A DNA stretch of 32,777 bases from Spirochaetes bacterium GWF1_51_8 (GCA_001829415.1 MIBE01000023.1:8399-41175), one strand, 5' to 3'. Shown: positions 20,929-30,416, counted from the stretch's first letter. Translations and numbers: made by a program. The notes: generated from the sequence alone by a model not told the origin.

Positions 20929-23040
20929 ATGGGGATGAAAGTTAAAGATTTGTCCGTTATCAAAATTGCTCTGATTTACCTGGGAATCGGTTTTCTTTGG
21001 ATCCTTTTTTCCGATTTGCTCGTGGAATCAATCTACAAAGATTCTACAATACATACACAAATTCAAACAATCAAGGGAACCTTTTTTATCCTCTGCTCCT
21101 CGGTTATCATCTATATTCTGATACGGCGGGATGTCTCACGGCTCGTCGCCGCGAAGGATGAGCTTCAGGACGCGAAAAAACGGCTCTCGTTCGCGCTCAA
21201 TAGCGCGCTCGTGGGAAGCTGGGACTGGCGATACGGCGACCGGTATATCACCCTGACCGAGTATTACCCGCCGTCGTTAACCGCGATCAGCCCGGATCGG
21301 AAGGTGCGTCTCTCGAAAATTTTCGGGATGCTCCGCGCTAAAGATAGAAGGTCGATTCTCGAGCATTTGAAGGGGTTGATCGACGGGAAAACCGAATCGT
21401 TTTCGGCGGAAGCCCTTTTAAAAATGGACGGTAATAAAAACGTGTGGATTGAGTTGAACGGCTGGATTATCGAAAAGGAAACAGGGAAACCGCCGAGGTT
21501 ATTCGGGATATTCAAGGATATCTCCAAACAAAAGGAACTAATCGAGAACCTCGCGAAGAGGAACCGTTATATCGAATCTATCGTGGAAAACCTTCCGGTC
21601 GGCCTGGCGGTGAACCTGATCGATTCCGGACGCGCCGAATACATGAATAAACAGTTCTCCGAGATATACGGATGGCCGCCCGATAAGATCACGGATATCG
21701 AGCACTTTTTCGAATTTGTGTATCCCGATCCGGTTTATAGAAAAGAGATCAAAGACAGGGTGATGGCCGATATCATGTCGGGCGACCCGTCGAAAATGCA
21801 CTGGGAGAATATCAGGATAGTCGCCGAGGACGGTTCGAGGAAGATCATTTCAGCGAAGAATATCCCGATCTTCGATCAAAACCTGATGGTCTCGTTAGTC
21901 GAGGACGTAACTGAAAAAATCGAACTGGAAAGGAAACTTCGCCAGTCTCAGAAAATGGAAGCGATCGGGACGCTCGCGGGGGGAATCGCGCACGACTTCA
22001 ATAATATCCTGACCGCGATCCTGGGATTTGCCGAACTGCTGAAACGGAAGCAGATGGAGAGTGGCGAGGACGAGTACGAACTGAACGAGATCATCACCGC
22101 ATCGAAACGCGCCGCCCAACTGGTCGCGCAGATACTGACATTCAGCCGCCTGAGCGAGAAGGAGAAATGCCCGGTGGATTTGAAGTCCGCTGTCAACGAA
22201 ACCCTCAGGATCATCCGGGCGTCGCTGCCGCCCTCGATCACTATCCATGCCGATCTTCCCGAGAGCGAATGTATCATCCTCGGAGACCCGACCCAGATAC
22301 AGCAGGTTCTGCTCAATCTCTGCACCAATTCGGCGCATGCGATGAAGAAGAACGGCGGAACTCTCGGTATCCGGATTCGCATTCTCAAATCGGACCGTTA
22401 TGAACTAACAGTCGAGGATACCGGCGAAGGGATCGACCCGACAGTGATCGACCGAATATTCGAGCCGTTTTTTACGACAAAGGGCGTAGGGGAAGGCACC
22501 GGGATGGGGTTGTCGCTCGTGCATGGGATTGTCAAGAACCACCACGGCGAGGTTTCGGTATCCAGCCAGCTCAATATAGGGACTAAATTCACGATCATCC
22601 TTCCGGCATACAAGAAGCAAGTTCCGGTTCCATCGAAACCCGACGAACCGGCGATCCGTCACGGGATAGAAAGAGTGATGGTAGTGGACGATGAAATCGC
22701 GGTGTCGGATTTTATTTCCCGTTTCCTTTCGCAGATCGGCTATCAGGTCAAATCTTTCAACGACCCCATGGAAGCGATAGAGAGTCTCAAGGCGGGAAAC
22801 GATTCGTACAAGCTGATCGTCTCGGACTATCATATGCCCGGCATGACCGGAAAGGATTTCGCGTTGTCGGTCTCGCGTCTCAATAAGAACATCCCGATGA
22901 TCATCCTGAGCGGTCAGGATGTCAGCGAACTGTCGAACGATGACAAGAACCTGAATGTCAAAATGTTCCTTCAGAAACCCCTCAGCATCTCGGCGTTTTC
23001 GGCGGCGGTTCGGGAAATCTTGGACAATCCCGCCGATTGA
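20929..23040 (+). CDS. hybrid sensor histidine kinase with PAS domains and receiver
   Basis: A 703-residue signalling protein. ATG 20929 is 7 nt after AAGGA. Two membrane helices (about 11-31 and 45-65) enclose only a short outer loop, so sensing is probably cytoplasmic or within the membrane. A coiled region leads to two PAS/PAC units (about 90-205 ending GIFKDISKQKE, and 210-335 ending LVEDVTEK). The HisKA H-box is GGIAHDFNNIL with H355. The HATPase domain has an N-box NLCTNSAHAM, DTGEGID and GTGMGLS. A C-terminal receiver (about 580-700) has D587-D588, phospho-acceptor D633 in VSDYHMPGM and the conserved lysine in FLQKPLS. No output domain and no cognate regulator lie next to it, so phosphate must pass to a distant partner. 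Confidence 0.95.
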   Translation: MGMKVKDLSVIKIALIYLGIGFLWILFSDLLVESIYKDSTIHTQIQTIKGTFFILCSSVIIYILIRRDVSRLVAAKDELQDAKKRLSFALNSALVGSWDWRYGDRYITLTEYYPPSLTAISPDRKVRLSKIFGMLRAKDRRSILEHLKGLIDGKTESFSAEALLKMDGNKNVWIELNGWIIEKETGKPPRLFGIFKDISKQKELIENLAKRNRYIESIVENLPVGLAVNLIDSGRAEYMNKQFSEIYGWPPDKITDIEHFFEFVYPDPVYRKEIKDRVMADIMSGDPSKMHWENIRIVAEDGSRKIISAKNIPIFDQNLMVSLVEDVTEKIELERKLRQSQKMEAIGTLAGGIAHDFNNILTAILGFAELLKRKQMESGEDEYELNEIITASKRAAQLVAQILTFSRLSEKEKCPVDLKSAVNETLRIIRASLPPSITIHADLPESECIILGDPTQIQQVLLNLCTNSAHAMKKNGGTLGIRIRILKSDRYELTVEDTGEGIDPTVIDRIFEPFFTTKGVGEGTGMGLSLVHGIVKNHHGEVSVSSQLNIGTKFTIILPAYKKQVPVPSKPDEPAIRHGIERVMVVDDEIAVSDFISRFLSQIGYQVKSFNDPMEAIESLKAGNDSYKLIVSDYHMPGMTGKDFALSVSRLNKNIPMIILSGQDVSELSNDDKNLNVKMFLQKPLSISAFSAAVREILDNPAD

Positions 23041-23136
23041 CCATCTCTATACCGTGACGGAATGCCCGTTTTCTCATCCGTTCCATTCGAGACCCGCCGC
23101 CGGGTATAATAATACTAAAAATATAGGTTTAAATAT

Positions 23137-23165
23137 TTGAAAAATATTATTCGATTCATTAATAT
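23137..23165 (+). promoter_or_regulatory. promoter of the dehydratase activase gene
   Basis: TTGAAA (23137-23142), 17-nt spacer, TAATAT (23160-23165), in an AT-rich spacer between the kinase and the activase. The start near 23172 gives a leader of about 56 nt ending in AAAGGAG before ATG 23228. Confidence 0.6.
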
Positions 23166-23227
23166 CTAAAAGGGAATAATTCGCCCAAGGGAACCCATAG
23201 AACATGTTGCGGACAAAAGGAGCGTGA

Positions 23228-26200
23228 ATGAGTTCCGCGGTTTATCATGTAGGCCTCGATGTAGGCTCGACGACAGTAAAAATCGCCGTTACCGACCCCG
23301 CCGATTACCGGCTTCTGCACTTCGAGTATAAACGTCACAACGCCGAGCAAGCCAGAACAGTTCTGGAAATGCTGGCGGACGCGCATGGGCGTTTTCCCCA
23401 TGCCGAGTTTATCATCGCGGTCTGCGGAAGCGGGGGACAGACGATCTCGCAAGTTCTCGGCGCGTTTTATATTCAGGAAGTGGTCGCCAACGCTCTCGCG
23501 ATTAAAAATTTCTATAAGGACGTCCGGGTCGCCATAGAACTGGGCGGGCAGGACGCGAAAGTCGTCTTTTTCCGTTACGAGCCGTCGACCGGGCAGTTGG
23601 TCGCGTCGGATATGCGTATGAACGGCTCGTGCGCGGGCGGCACCGGCGCGTTCATCGACCAGATCGCGGAAATCCTCCATGTCAAGCCCGAGGAATTCGG
23701 CGCGCTTGCCGAACGGGGTGAAAAGGTCTACGACATTTCCGGCCGGTGCGGCGTATTCGCCAAGACCGATATACAGCCTCTTCTCAATCAGGGCGTGTCG
23801 AAGGAAGATATAGCTCTTTCGTCGTTCCACGCGATCGCCAAGCAGACGATCGGCGGACTCGCGCAGGGAATGGAGTTCTCCCCGAAGGTCATCTTCGAGG
23901 GCGGCCCGCTGACATTCAATCCCAAGCTGATCGAGGTGTTCCGAGAACGCCTGCGGCTCGAAGCCGACGATACTGTCATCCCCGAGCACCCCGAAATCCT
24001 CGTCGCGTGGGGCGCGGCCATTTCGATTGCCGCGATGTTTCAGGATAAAGTCCCGGAGTACTCGCGCGAGAAATCCCTTGCCGCGATGAAGGAATATGTC
24101 GAGAACCGGATAAAAACATTTACCTATGAGATAGAGAACTTTTTCGACAACCCCGCTGAAGGGGAAGCGTTTACCGAACGCCACCGCCTGCCGGAGTTCA
24201 CCCCGAAGAACTATCCCGCCGGGACGGAACTCGATGTCTATCTCGGGATAGACGCAGGCTCTACGACGAGCAAGTTCGTCCTGTTGGATACTGTCGGGGA
24301 AGTGGTCGACCTGTTCTACACGAACAATATGGGCGAGCCGCTGATGGTGATCCGGAACGCGCTCATCGAACTCAGGGAGCGTTACCGGGCGAAGGGCGTG
24401 GAATTCAATATACTGGGAGTCGGGACGACCGGGTACGGCGAGATGCTGTTCACCAAGGCGTTCCATGCCGACTTCCACACGGTCGAGACTGTGGCGCATG
24501 CCGAGGCCGCGCAGAAGTTCGCGCCGGACGTATCGTTCGTGCTGGATATCGGCGGGCAGGACATGAAGGCGATCAGCCTGAAGAGCGGCATCGTGACCGG
24601 GATCGTGCTGAACGAAGCTTGTTCTGCGGGATGCGGCTCGTTCCTCGAAACCTACGCCCGGTCGTTGGGTATCCCCGTGCACGAGATCGCCCCGCGCGCG
24701 TTCAGGGCGGAGCACCCGTCGCGCCTCGGCTCGCGCTGTACTGTCTTTATGAACAGCTCCATTATCACCGAACAGAAATACGGCAAGACCACCGAGGACA
24801 TTCTCGCCGGGCTTTGCCGTTCGATCATAGAGAATGTGTTTACCAAGGTCGTCCGGCTGTCGAACTTCGACGCGCTCGGCGACGTAATCGTCGTACAGGG
24901 CGGGACTTTCCGTAACGACGCCGTCCTGCGCGCCCTCGAACAGTACACCGGCAGGAACGTCATCCGCCCGCCGTATCCCGGTCATATGGGCGCTATCGGT
25001 ATCGCGCTCCTTACTAAGGAGTATATCGGGAAGAAACGGGCCGAACAGCCCGATTACCGGAGCACTTTCATCGGCCTCGATTTCATGGAAGCCTTTTTCT
25101 ACACCAAGGAGCCCGGCAATATCTGCCCGTTCTGTACCAACAATTGCAGCCGCACGGTGGTGACATTCAGCGACGGGACATACTATATCACCGGCAACCG
25201 CTGTGAAAAGGGCGAGATTATCGGCGATCCGTCCAACCCGGAAGTGAAGAAGCTATTCGGACGGAGCAGGAAAGACCTCGGTAATGTACCCGACCTGATG
25301 AAGCTCCAGAACCAGCTCCTTTTCGCGGACTACCAACCACGTGTCTACGGTGAAAAGCGGAAACTGAAAATCGGTATCCCGAGGGTGCTCAATTTCTGGG
25401 AAAGTATCCCGTTCTGGAAAGCGCTGTTCACCTCGCTCGGTTTCGAGGTGGTCATATCGCGGAGAAGCAGTTACGAGCTGTTCGAGGACGGAATCTCGTA
25501 TGTCCCGTCGGATACGGTATGTTTCCCGGCGAAACTCGCTCACGGGCATGTGCAGGACTTGATCGAGCGAAAGGTAGACCGAATCTTCATGCCGATGATG
25601 ATCCGCGTCCCGGTCGAGAACGCTTCCGCCGATGGATCGCATGTCTGCTCCATCGTGCAGGGCTATCCGATCGTGATCGCGAACAGCGACGATCCCGAGA
25701 AGCGGCACGGTATCCCGTTCGACCACCCGGTATTTCACTGGTTCAATCATAAACTCCGTGTCAATCAGACCGCCGAATTCATCGTGAAGACGTTCGGCAT
25801 CCCCGAGCGTGTCGTGCGGCGGGCGATGCGTGAGGCCGAGGCGGTCGAGAAGAAGATCAAGCGCGAGCTGGAACGCGCCGGGAATCAGGTGCTCCACTCC
25901 CTGCGCGGGACGAGCGATTTCGCTGTGATCCTCGCCGGACGGCCTTACCACTCCGACGACCTTGTCAATCACAACCTGTCGTCGCATTTTACGCGCCTCG
26001 GTATCCCGGTCTTGATCCTCGACTCTATCGCCGACCTCAAGAAGCAGGACCTCAGGAACGTGCGGATGGAGACGACAATTCCCTATCACACAAGGATGGC
26101 GAGCGCGGGGCTTTTCGCGGCGAAGAACCCGAATATCGAGATCGTCCAGATCGTCAGTTTCGGCTGCGGGCATGACGCGATCATCTCCGACGAGATGAGC

Positions 26201-27649
26201 CGGATTCTCCGCGAGGTGTCGGATAAGGAGCTTCTCATCCTGAAGCTCGACGAAGGAGAGGCGGTCGGCCCGATCAATATCCGGATCAAGTCGTTCGTGG
26301 AGACGATCCGTTCGAAACGCGAGAAGATGCGGAAGTCGACCATCCCGCAGAAACTGGTCGAGTTGAAGAACGCGTTCGTATCCAAGTACATCAAACGTCA
26401 CCGCAAGGAGAAGATTATTCTCGCCCCGAACCTTTCGCCGGCGTTCTCCCAGCTTGCCTCGGGTATCCTGGGCTCGCTCGGATACCGTGTGATCCCCATG
26501 CCGCTCGCCGACGACCGCGCGATCGCGCTCGGGAAGAAGTTCGTCCATAACGATATCTGCTTCCCCGCGCAGGTGAATATCGGCGAAGCGTTGTCCCTTC
26601 TCGAGAAAGGGACGTATTCTCCCGACGAGGTGGCGCTCGGCCTCGCGAAGAACTGCGACGACTGCCGGGCGGGACAGTATTCCGCCCTCGCGAGAAAAGC
26701 GCTCGACGAGGCGGGCTATCCGCAGATTCCGATTATTACGACCGGCGTGGATACTAAGCGCATCCATCCCGGCTTCAAGATCGGGATACGCTTCCAGATC
26801 AGGGCGCTTTGGGGTATTTGTATCAATGACGCGCTCGAGATGATGCGCAGACGTCTCCGGCCTTACGAGACGATTAAGGGCGAATGCGATGACCTGTTCG
26901 ATTACTATATCAAACGCCTGACCGGCAGCATCGCGAAACCGAAAAAAGTGCTGCTCGGGATACTTGCCGAGGCGGTCGCGGCGTATAACCGGATTCCGGT
27001 CAAGATGACGAAACGGCGCCCGAGGGTGGGGATTGTAGGCGAAATCCTGCTGAACTTCCACCCGGCCTCGAACCGCAATCTGGAGCGATACCTCGAGGAG
27101 CACGGTATGGAAGTGGTCATACCGTCCATGCTCGATTTCTTCCGCAGAACCGCGATTATCGAACGGGATAAAAGCCGGAGGCGGCTTGTGCCCAACCCGG
27201 TTATCAACCTGCTGGTGTCCAATCTAAAAGAGGGTTTATTCGACGACGCGGTAAAGCATGTGCTCGCGGTGATGAAAGATTTCCGTCACGCCGACCCGCA
27301 TTACACGATCTACGACGTGATCGAGCAGGTCAAGAAACTGATGGACGTGTCGTATGTGGCGGGCGAGGGATGGCTTCTGCCGGGCGAGATATGCATGCTT
27401 GCCGAACGCGGCGTGAACTCGTTCGTGATCGTCCAGCCGTTCGGGTGCCTGCCCAATCACATCACCGGACGCGGGATGAGCAAGTCGCTGAAAAACATCT
27501 ATCCCCAAATCCAGATCGTCTCGCTCGACTTCGATCCCGATACCAGTATGGGTAATATTGAAAACCGGCTTCAGATGCTGATTATTTCCGCGAAGGAACT
27601 CGAGAAGGAAAGAAAGGCCGCAGTATCGAAAAAAGCGGTACAGAGTTAG
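23228..27649 (+). CDS. large acyl-CoA dehydratase activase-related protein
   Basis: A 1473-residue cytoplasmic protein of the BadF/BadG/BcrA/HgdC superfamily. Two ASKHA ATPase domains are in tandem: one from G9 (GLDVGSTTVK) with GGQDAK and cysteines C135 (SCAGGTGAF) and C174 (GRCGVF); the second from G340 (GIDAGSTTSK) with GGQDMK and C465/C469 in CSAGCGSF. Then comes a cysteine cluster C633, C636, C640, C659 (ICPFCTNNCSR, NRCEKGE), a DUF2229-like region (about 700-900) and a C-terminal part resembling the 2-hydroxyacyl-CoA dehydratase (HgdB-like) fold. Small HgdC activators use a 4Fe-4S cluster and ATP to drive one electron into the dehydratase; this fused long form is common in anaerobes but its substrate is unproven. 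No dehydratase subunit gene is nearby. The last 4 nt overlap the convergent TPR gene. Confidence 0.9.
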   Translation: MSSAVYHVGLDVGSTTVKIAVTDPADYRLLHFEYKRHNAEQARTVLEMLADAHGRFPHAEFIIAVCGSGGQTISQVLGAFYIQEVVANALAIKNFYKDVRVAIELGGQDAKVVFFRYEPSTGQLVASDMRMNGSCAGGTGAFIDQIAEILHVKPEEFGALAERGEKVYDISGRCGVFAKTDIQPLLNQGVSKEDIALSSFHAIAKQTIGGLAQGMEFSPKVIFEGGPLTFNPKLIEVFRERLRLEADDTVIPEHPEILVAWGAAISIAAMFQDKVPEYSREKSLAAMKEYVENRIKTFTYEIENFFDNPAEGEAFTERHRLPEFTPKNYPAGTELDVYLGIDAGSTTSKFVLLDTVGEVVDLFYTNNMGEPLMVIRNALIELRERYRAKGVEFNILGVGTTGYGEMLFTKAFHADFHTVETVAHAEAAQKFAPDVSFVLDIGGQDMKAISLKSGIVTGIVLNEACSAGCGSFLETYARSLGIPVHEIAPRAFRAEHPSRLGSRCTVFMNSSIITEQKYGKTTEDILAGLCRSIIENVFTKVVRLSNFDALGDVIVVQGGTFRNDAVLRALEQYTGRNVIRPPYPGHMGAIGIALLTKEYIGKKRAEQPDYRSTFIGLDFMEAFFYTKEPGNICPFCTNNCSRTVVTFSDGTYYITGNRCEKGEIIGDPSNPEVKKLFGRSRKDLGNVPDLMKLQNQLLFADYQPRVYGEKRKLKIGIPRVLNFWESIPFWKALFTSLGFEVVISRRSSYELFEDGISYVPSDTVCFPAKLAHGHVQDLIERKVDRIFMPMMIRVPVENASADGSHVCSIVQGYPIVIANSDDPEKRHGIPFDHPVFHWFNHKLRVNQTAEFIVKTFGIPERVVRRAMREAEAVEKKIKRELERAGNQVLHSLRGTSDFAVILAGRPYHSDDLVNHNLSSHFTRLGIPVLILDSIADLKKQDLRNVRMETTIPYHTRMASAGLFAAKNPNIEIVQIVSFGCGHDAIISDEMSRILREVSDKELLILKLDEGEAVGPINIRIKSFVETIRSKREKMRKSTIPQKLVELKNAFVSKYIKRHRKEKIILAPNLSPAFSQLASGILGSLGYRVIPMPLADDRAIALGKKFVHNDICFPAQVNIGEALSLLEKGTYSPDEVALGLAKNCDDCRAGQYSALARKALDEAGYPQIPIITTGVDTKRIHPGFKIGIRFQIRALWGICINDALEMMRRRLRPYETIKGECDDLFDYYIKRLTGSIAKPKKVLLGILAEAVAAYNRIPVKMTKRRPRVGIVGEILLNFHPASNRNLERYLEEHGMEVVIPSMLDFFRRTAIIERDKSRRRLVPNPVINLLVSNLKEGLFDDAVKHVLAVMKDFRHADPHYTIYDVIEQVKKLMDVSYVAGEGWLLPGEICMLAERGVNSFVIVQPFGCLPNHITGRGMSKSLKNIYPQIQIVSLDFDPDTSMGNIENRLQMLIISAKELEKERKAAVSKKAVQS

Positions 27650-29028
27650 TTGGTTTCGCGGGATACCAAGTTCCAAATCTTTTCGCTGAAAAATCCGATG
27701 AATTCCGTTCCCTGGAGAATGCGGAGTTTTTTATAAAACACCGTATCCTGGCACTGCGGGGTGATGTGATAATATGACAGCAGGATATAATTATTGTTCG
27801 TTTGCCTGCTCGATTTAATAAACGACTCGCATGCCTCGATGTCTTCGAGGGTAAACGGCGACAGCCTGCGGTTCAGGATGTAGCATTCGTTCTGGCCGAA
27901 GAACACCCAGAAGTTTTCTTGTACAAAAGATTCCGCGGCATGGGAAATATTGAGTGCGCTCTTGATCTTGTTTTCCGTGTCCACCACGTCGTCATAGAGA
28001 AAGTCGAACACCTGATTTTCCATGAACGGACTGTATTTCCTCATGATATCGCCAAGGTCTTTGAACTCGGGATTCTCCGCGAATATCCTTTTCCAATAGT
28101 CCATCGCCTTCCGGTATTGCCTGCGTTCCCAGAAATTGGTGCCCATCAGGTAAAGGCTCTCCTGCCGCGCCTCGTCGGTCAATTTGTCCATATTGTCATT
28201 CAGGATTTTTTCGGCCTTTTCCGGTTCGTTTACATTACTGAGCACGATGATATATTCGGGAAGGAACGGAACGATATCGCCGTTCTCGGTCAGGATGTTC
28301 TCGTAAATCTCCTTGGCGCCGGGATACTTTTTCAGCATGATATATGACTTCGCGAGATGGAGTTTGCAATCGAGGGCTTTTTCTTCGCCGGTCTTCGCCA
28401 CTTCCGGCACGATCGATAGCAGGGTATTGACCGCCTTCTGGTATGAGTTGGAGTAGAAATAGGTCTTCCCGAGCAGAAGGAGCGCGTTGACATCTTTCGG
28501 GGCGTAACGCAGATATGTTTCAAGGTGGTTCTGTACCGACGTGTACTTCTGCATCTGGAAAAGCACGAGCGCGATCTCATAATAGACATGCTTGGAAGTC
28601 GTCTTCTTATTGACTACCGTCTCGAAATATCCGAGGGCTTCCTTGAGCCTGCCGATCCTGTGGAAGAGACGGGCGATTTTCAGGAAAAGCACGTCCTTGA
28701 ATTCGGATTCGTTCAACGGCAGTCTGACCATGCACTTCTCGTAAAAGTCGATCGCCCGGGTATAATTCTGCATTCCCTCGAACGCCTGCGCGACATAGTG
28801 CATCTGGAGATAGGTTCCGCTTCCGCTTTTCACCACGTCCTTGAGTGAGGCGAGGACCTTATCGAATTCTCCGTTTTTCAGGTACACTTCGCTCGCGTTT
28901 ATCCTTTTTTGCTTCGTGAGGTAGAGGGATACGCGGTAAATGATTAAAAAGGTGACGAATAATACAACGGAAATCCCTATATAGATCAGAAAAACGTTAT
29001 TTCCCATGCTCTTCAGAAAATCACCCAT
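27646..29028 (-). CDS. membrane-anchored TPR-repeat protein
   Basis: A 460-residue protein. ATG 29028 is 6 nt after GGAG on the minus strand; the ATGs further upstream (29055 region) lack that spacing. One membrane helix at about 11-32 (VFLIYIGISVVLFVTFLIIY) leaves a large domain, probably cytoplasmic from the positive residues that follow (RVSLYLTKQKR). About 45-340 contain roughly eight TPR-like helix pairs (for example AIDFYEKCMVRLP, EALGYFETVVNKK, AVNTLLSIVP, AKEIYENILTEN, AMDYWKRIFAENP). The last 110 residues form an alpha/beta domain with no clear assignment. The role is probably assembly or scaffolding. It lies downstream of the GNAT gene with its own promoter candidate. Confidence 0.78.
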   Translation of the reverse strand: MGDFLKSMGNNVFLIYIGISVVLFVTFLIIYRVSLYLTKQKRINASEVYLKNGEFDKVLASLKDVVKSGSGTYLQMHYVAQAFEGMQNYTRAIDFYEKCMVRLPLNESEFKDVLFLKIARLFHRIGRLKEALGYFETVVNKKTTSKHVYYEIALVLFQMQKYTSVQNHLETYLRYAPKDVNALLLLGKTYFYSNSYQKAVNTLLSIVPEVAKTGEEKALDCKLHLAKSYIMLKKYPGAKEIYENILTENGDIVPFLPEYIIVLSNVNEPEKAEKILNDNMDKLTDEARQESLYLMGTNFWERRQYRKAMDYWKRIFAENPEFKDLGDIMRKYSPFMENQVFDFLYDDVVDTENKIKSALNISHAAESFVQENFWVFFGQNECYILNRRLSPFTLEDIEACESFIKSSRQTNNNYILLSYYHITPQCQDTVFYKKLRILQGTEFIGFFSEKIWNLVSRETN

Positions 29029-29133
29029 GATACTCTCCGTCCGAAAATATACCATCATTACTATAAAGATGGAAGCATAAATAATCTATCGGAAAATACC
29101 CGATATTTCTTCTCGAAAAGTATGATTTTGAGA

Positions 29134-29161
29134 TTTATAGATAGAAACAAGGTGTTGACAA
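29134..29161 (-). promoter_or_regulatory. possible promoter of the TPR gene
   Basis: Minus strand: TTGTCA (29156-29161), 16-nt spacer, TATAAA (29134-29139), about 105 bp before ATG 29028. The leader would contain an inverted repeat TATCGG/CCGATA (29087-29092 and 29100-29105). Confidence 0.45.
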
Positions 29162-29184
29162 ACGGGTCGAAGTATTCCGCGGCA

Positions 29185-30309
29185 CTATTTCAGGATGCTT
29201 TTTTCGAATATCCGAAATTTTTTAATCGGCGCGAGGTTCAGCTTTTCAAGCGCGTTGCGGATACTGAAATTATCCTCGAGGATATAGTTGGCTTCCAACT
29301 TGACGCCGCGCGGCCTCAGGGCGTTGTAGAGATTGATGTATAAGAGTACGTCCAGCCCCATCCGTTTGTAGCCCGGCATCACCGCGAGGCCGAAGAGCCG
29401 GAAGTAACGGACAAGCTTGATTCCGAACAGCACCGAAAGGAATCCGAACGGGAACAGCCGGCCGTCGATCTTGCGGAGAACGGTGTTGAGGTCGGGGAAA
29501 CCGAACGCATAGGCGACGGGCGTCCCCTTATCCTCGACAAACCAGATCGCGTCCGGGTCGACAATCGGCCCGATCTTATGCACCATATCGAGGAACACAT
29601 CGCGCTCGAGAGGGACGTATCCCCAGTTATCGGAGAGCGATTCGTTCGTGATGCGCCAGATGTGTTCGCCGTCCTCGATGATCTTATTCGCCCGCAGGCG
29701 CCGGACCGTGAGGTTCGGGCGATGCTCCAAAATCCGCCGTGAAAACTCTACGATCCTTTCGGGTATCATGTAACCGTCACGGCTGTCTCCCATATAGGCG
29801 ATCAGGTCTTTGACTTTCTCGTAGCCCTTCATCTTTGAGAATAGATCGAGATAGTAAGGATGATTGTAGGGCGACATGAAGATAGCCGGGTGTTCGAAAC
29901 CCTCGGCGAGGAAACCCCAGTTTTCGGCGATGGGATGGATCGGCCCGCGGATAGTTTCCATCCCGCGTTCGGCGAGCCATTTTTCGGTGTGCTCCATTAA
30001 ACTAGCGGCGATCTCAATCGAATTGACGCATTCGAAGCCGCCGAAGAAGCCGGTTTTCGACTTGTAGTAGCTGTTGAACGAGCCGTCGATATAGATCAGG
30101 TTGCGCCCGGCGAGATTTCCGGAATCGTCGTAAGCGAGGATCAGGCTGTAATCGTTATTCCGGAGCACCGGATTGCGGCGCGGATCGTATGCCTTGATTT
30201 CGTCCGACCAGATCGGGGGCGCCCAATTGGGCGAATCGCGATAAAGGGTTTTCGGGAAATAAACAAACTTTTTTAACTCACTTTTACTTTTCACTTCGGT
30301 GATGCGCAA
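29185..30309 (-). CDS. GNAT-type acyltransferase family protein
   Basis: A 374-residue cytoplasmic protein. The start is TTG 30309: AAGGGGG lies 5 nt upstream and a consensus promoter (-10 at 30335-30340) overlaps the longer frame, so an ATG at 30399 cannot be used. The N-terminal part (FVYFPKTLYRDSPNWAPP, then DEIKAYDPRRNP) and RGPIHPIAENWGFLAEGF are typical of a family of about 375-residue uncharacterised GNAT-fold proteins. The C-terminal FGLAVMPGYKRMGLDVLLYINLY resembles GNAT motif A, the acyl-CoA pyrophosphate loop, and is followed by a beta-strand/helix end (KLNLAPIKKFRIFEKSI). Substrate unknown. No membrane segment is seen. Confidence 0.65.
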   Translation of the reverse strand: MRITEVKSKSELKKFVYFPKTLYRDSPNWAPPIWSDEIKAYDPRRNPVLRNNDYSLILAYDDSGNLAGRNLIYIDGSFNSYYKSKTGFFGGFECVNSIEIAASLMEHTEKWLAERGMETIRGPIHPIAENWGFLAEGFEHPAIFMSPYNHPYYLDLFSKMKGYEKVKDLIAYMGDSRDGYMIPERIVEFSRRILEHRPNLTVRRLRANKIIEDGEHIWRITNESLSDNWGYVPLERDVFLDMVHKIGPIVDPDAIWFVEDKGTPVAYAFGFPDLNTVLRKIDGRLFPFGFLSVLFGIKLVRYFRLFGLAVMPGYKRMGLDVLLYINLYNALRPRGVKLEANYILEDNFSIRNALEKLNLAPIKKFRIFEKSILK

Positions 30310-30334
30310 AATGTCCCCCTTAAATAACGGCAAG

Positions 30335-30363
30335 ATTATAGCACAGTCGCCGAAAAATTTCAA
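30335..30363 (-). promoter_or_regulatory. promoter of the GNAT-type gene
   Basis: Minus strand: TTGAAA (30358-30363), 17-nt spacer, TATAAT (30335-30340); start near 30328, leader about 19 nt with AAGGGGG. It fixes the TTG at 30309 as start codon. Confidence 0.75.
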
Positions 30364-30375
30364 ACTGTTATACAC

Positions 30376-30416
30376 ATGGTCACTTCTAAAAACAAACAAT
30401 AAATGGAAGTGACCAT
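30376..30416. repeat. perfect 11-bp inverted repeat between divergent genes
   Basis: ATGGTCACTTC (30376-30386) and GAAGTGACCAT (30406-30416) are exact reverse complements separated by 19 AT-rich bases. The element sits 12 bp upstream of the -35 of the GNAT gene and 78 bp before the -35 of the phosphatase gene. With no T-tract and no gene ending here, a two-site regulator operator is more likely than a terminator. Confidence 0.6.

Noticed and set aside
23092-23105. ACCCG-CCGC-CGGGT hairpin after the sensor kinase as terminator
   Set aside because: The 5-bp stem is followed by ATAATAAT rather than a T-run.
23159-27103. Two open frames of over 600 codons on the minus strand antisense to the dehydratase activase
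   Set aside because: The plus-strand gene is full length with ATPase and cysteine motifs. The antisense products show the Arg/His/Asp-rich composition of mirror frames.
28525-28848. Plus-strand open frames inside the TPR gene
   Set aside because: They are mirror frames of the minus-strand TPR helices and have no ribosome sites.
29087-29105. TATCGG/CCGATA hairpin as terminator of the GNAT gene
   Set aside because: It is only 6 bp, without a T-tract in the minus-strand direction, and lies in the probable leader of the TPR gene.
30310-30399. Extension of the GNAT frame to ATG 30399
   Set aside because: It is crossed by the gene's own promoter and by the 11-bp inverted repeat. TTG 30309 has a well-placed AAGGGGG.
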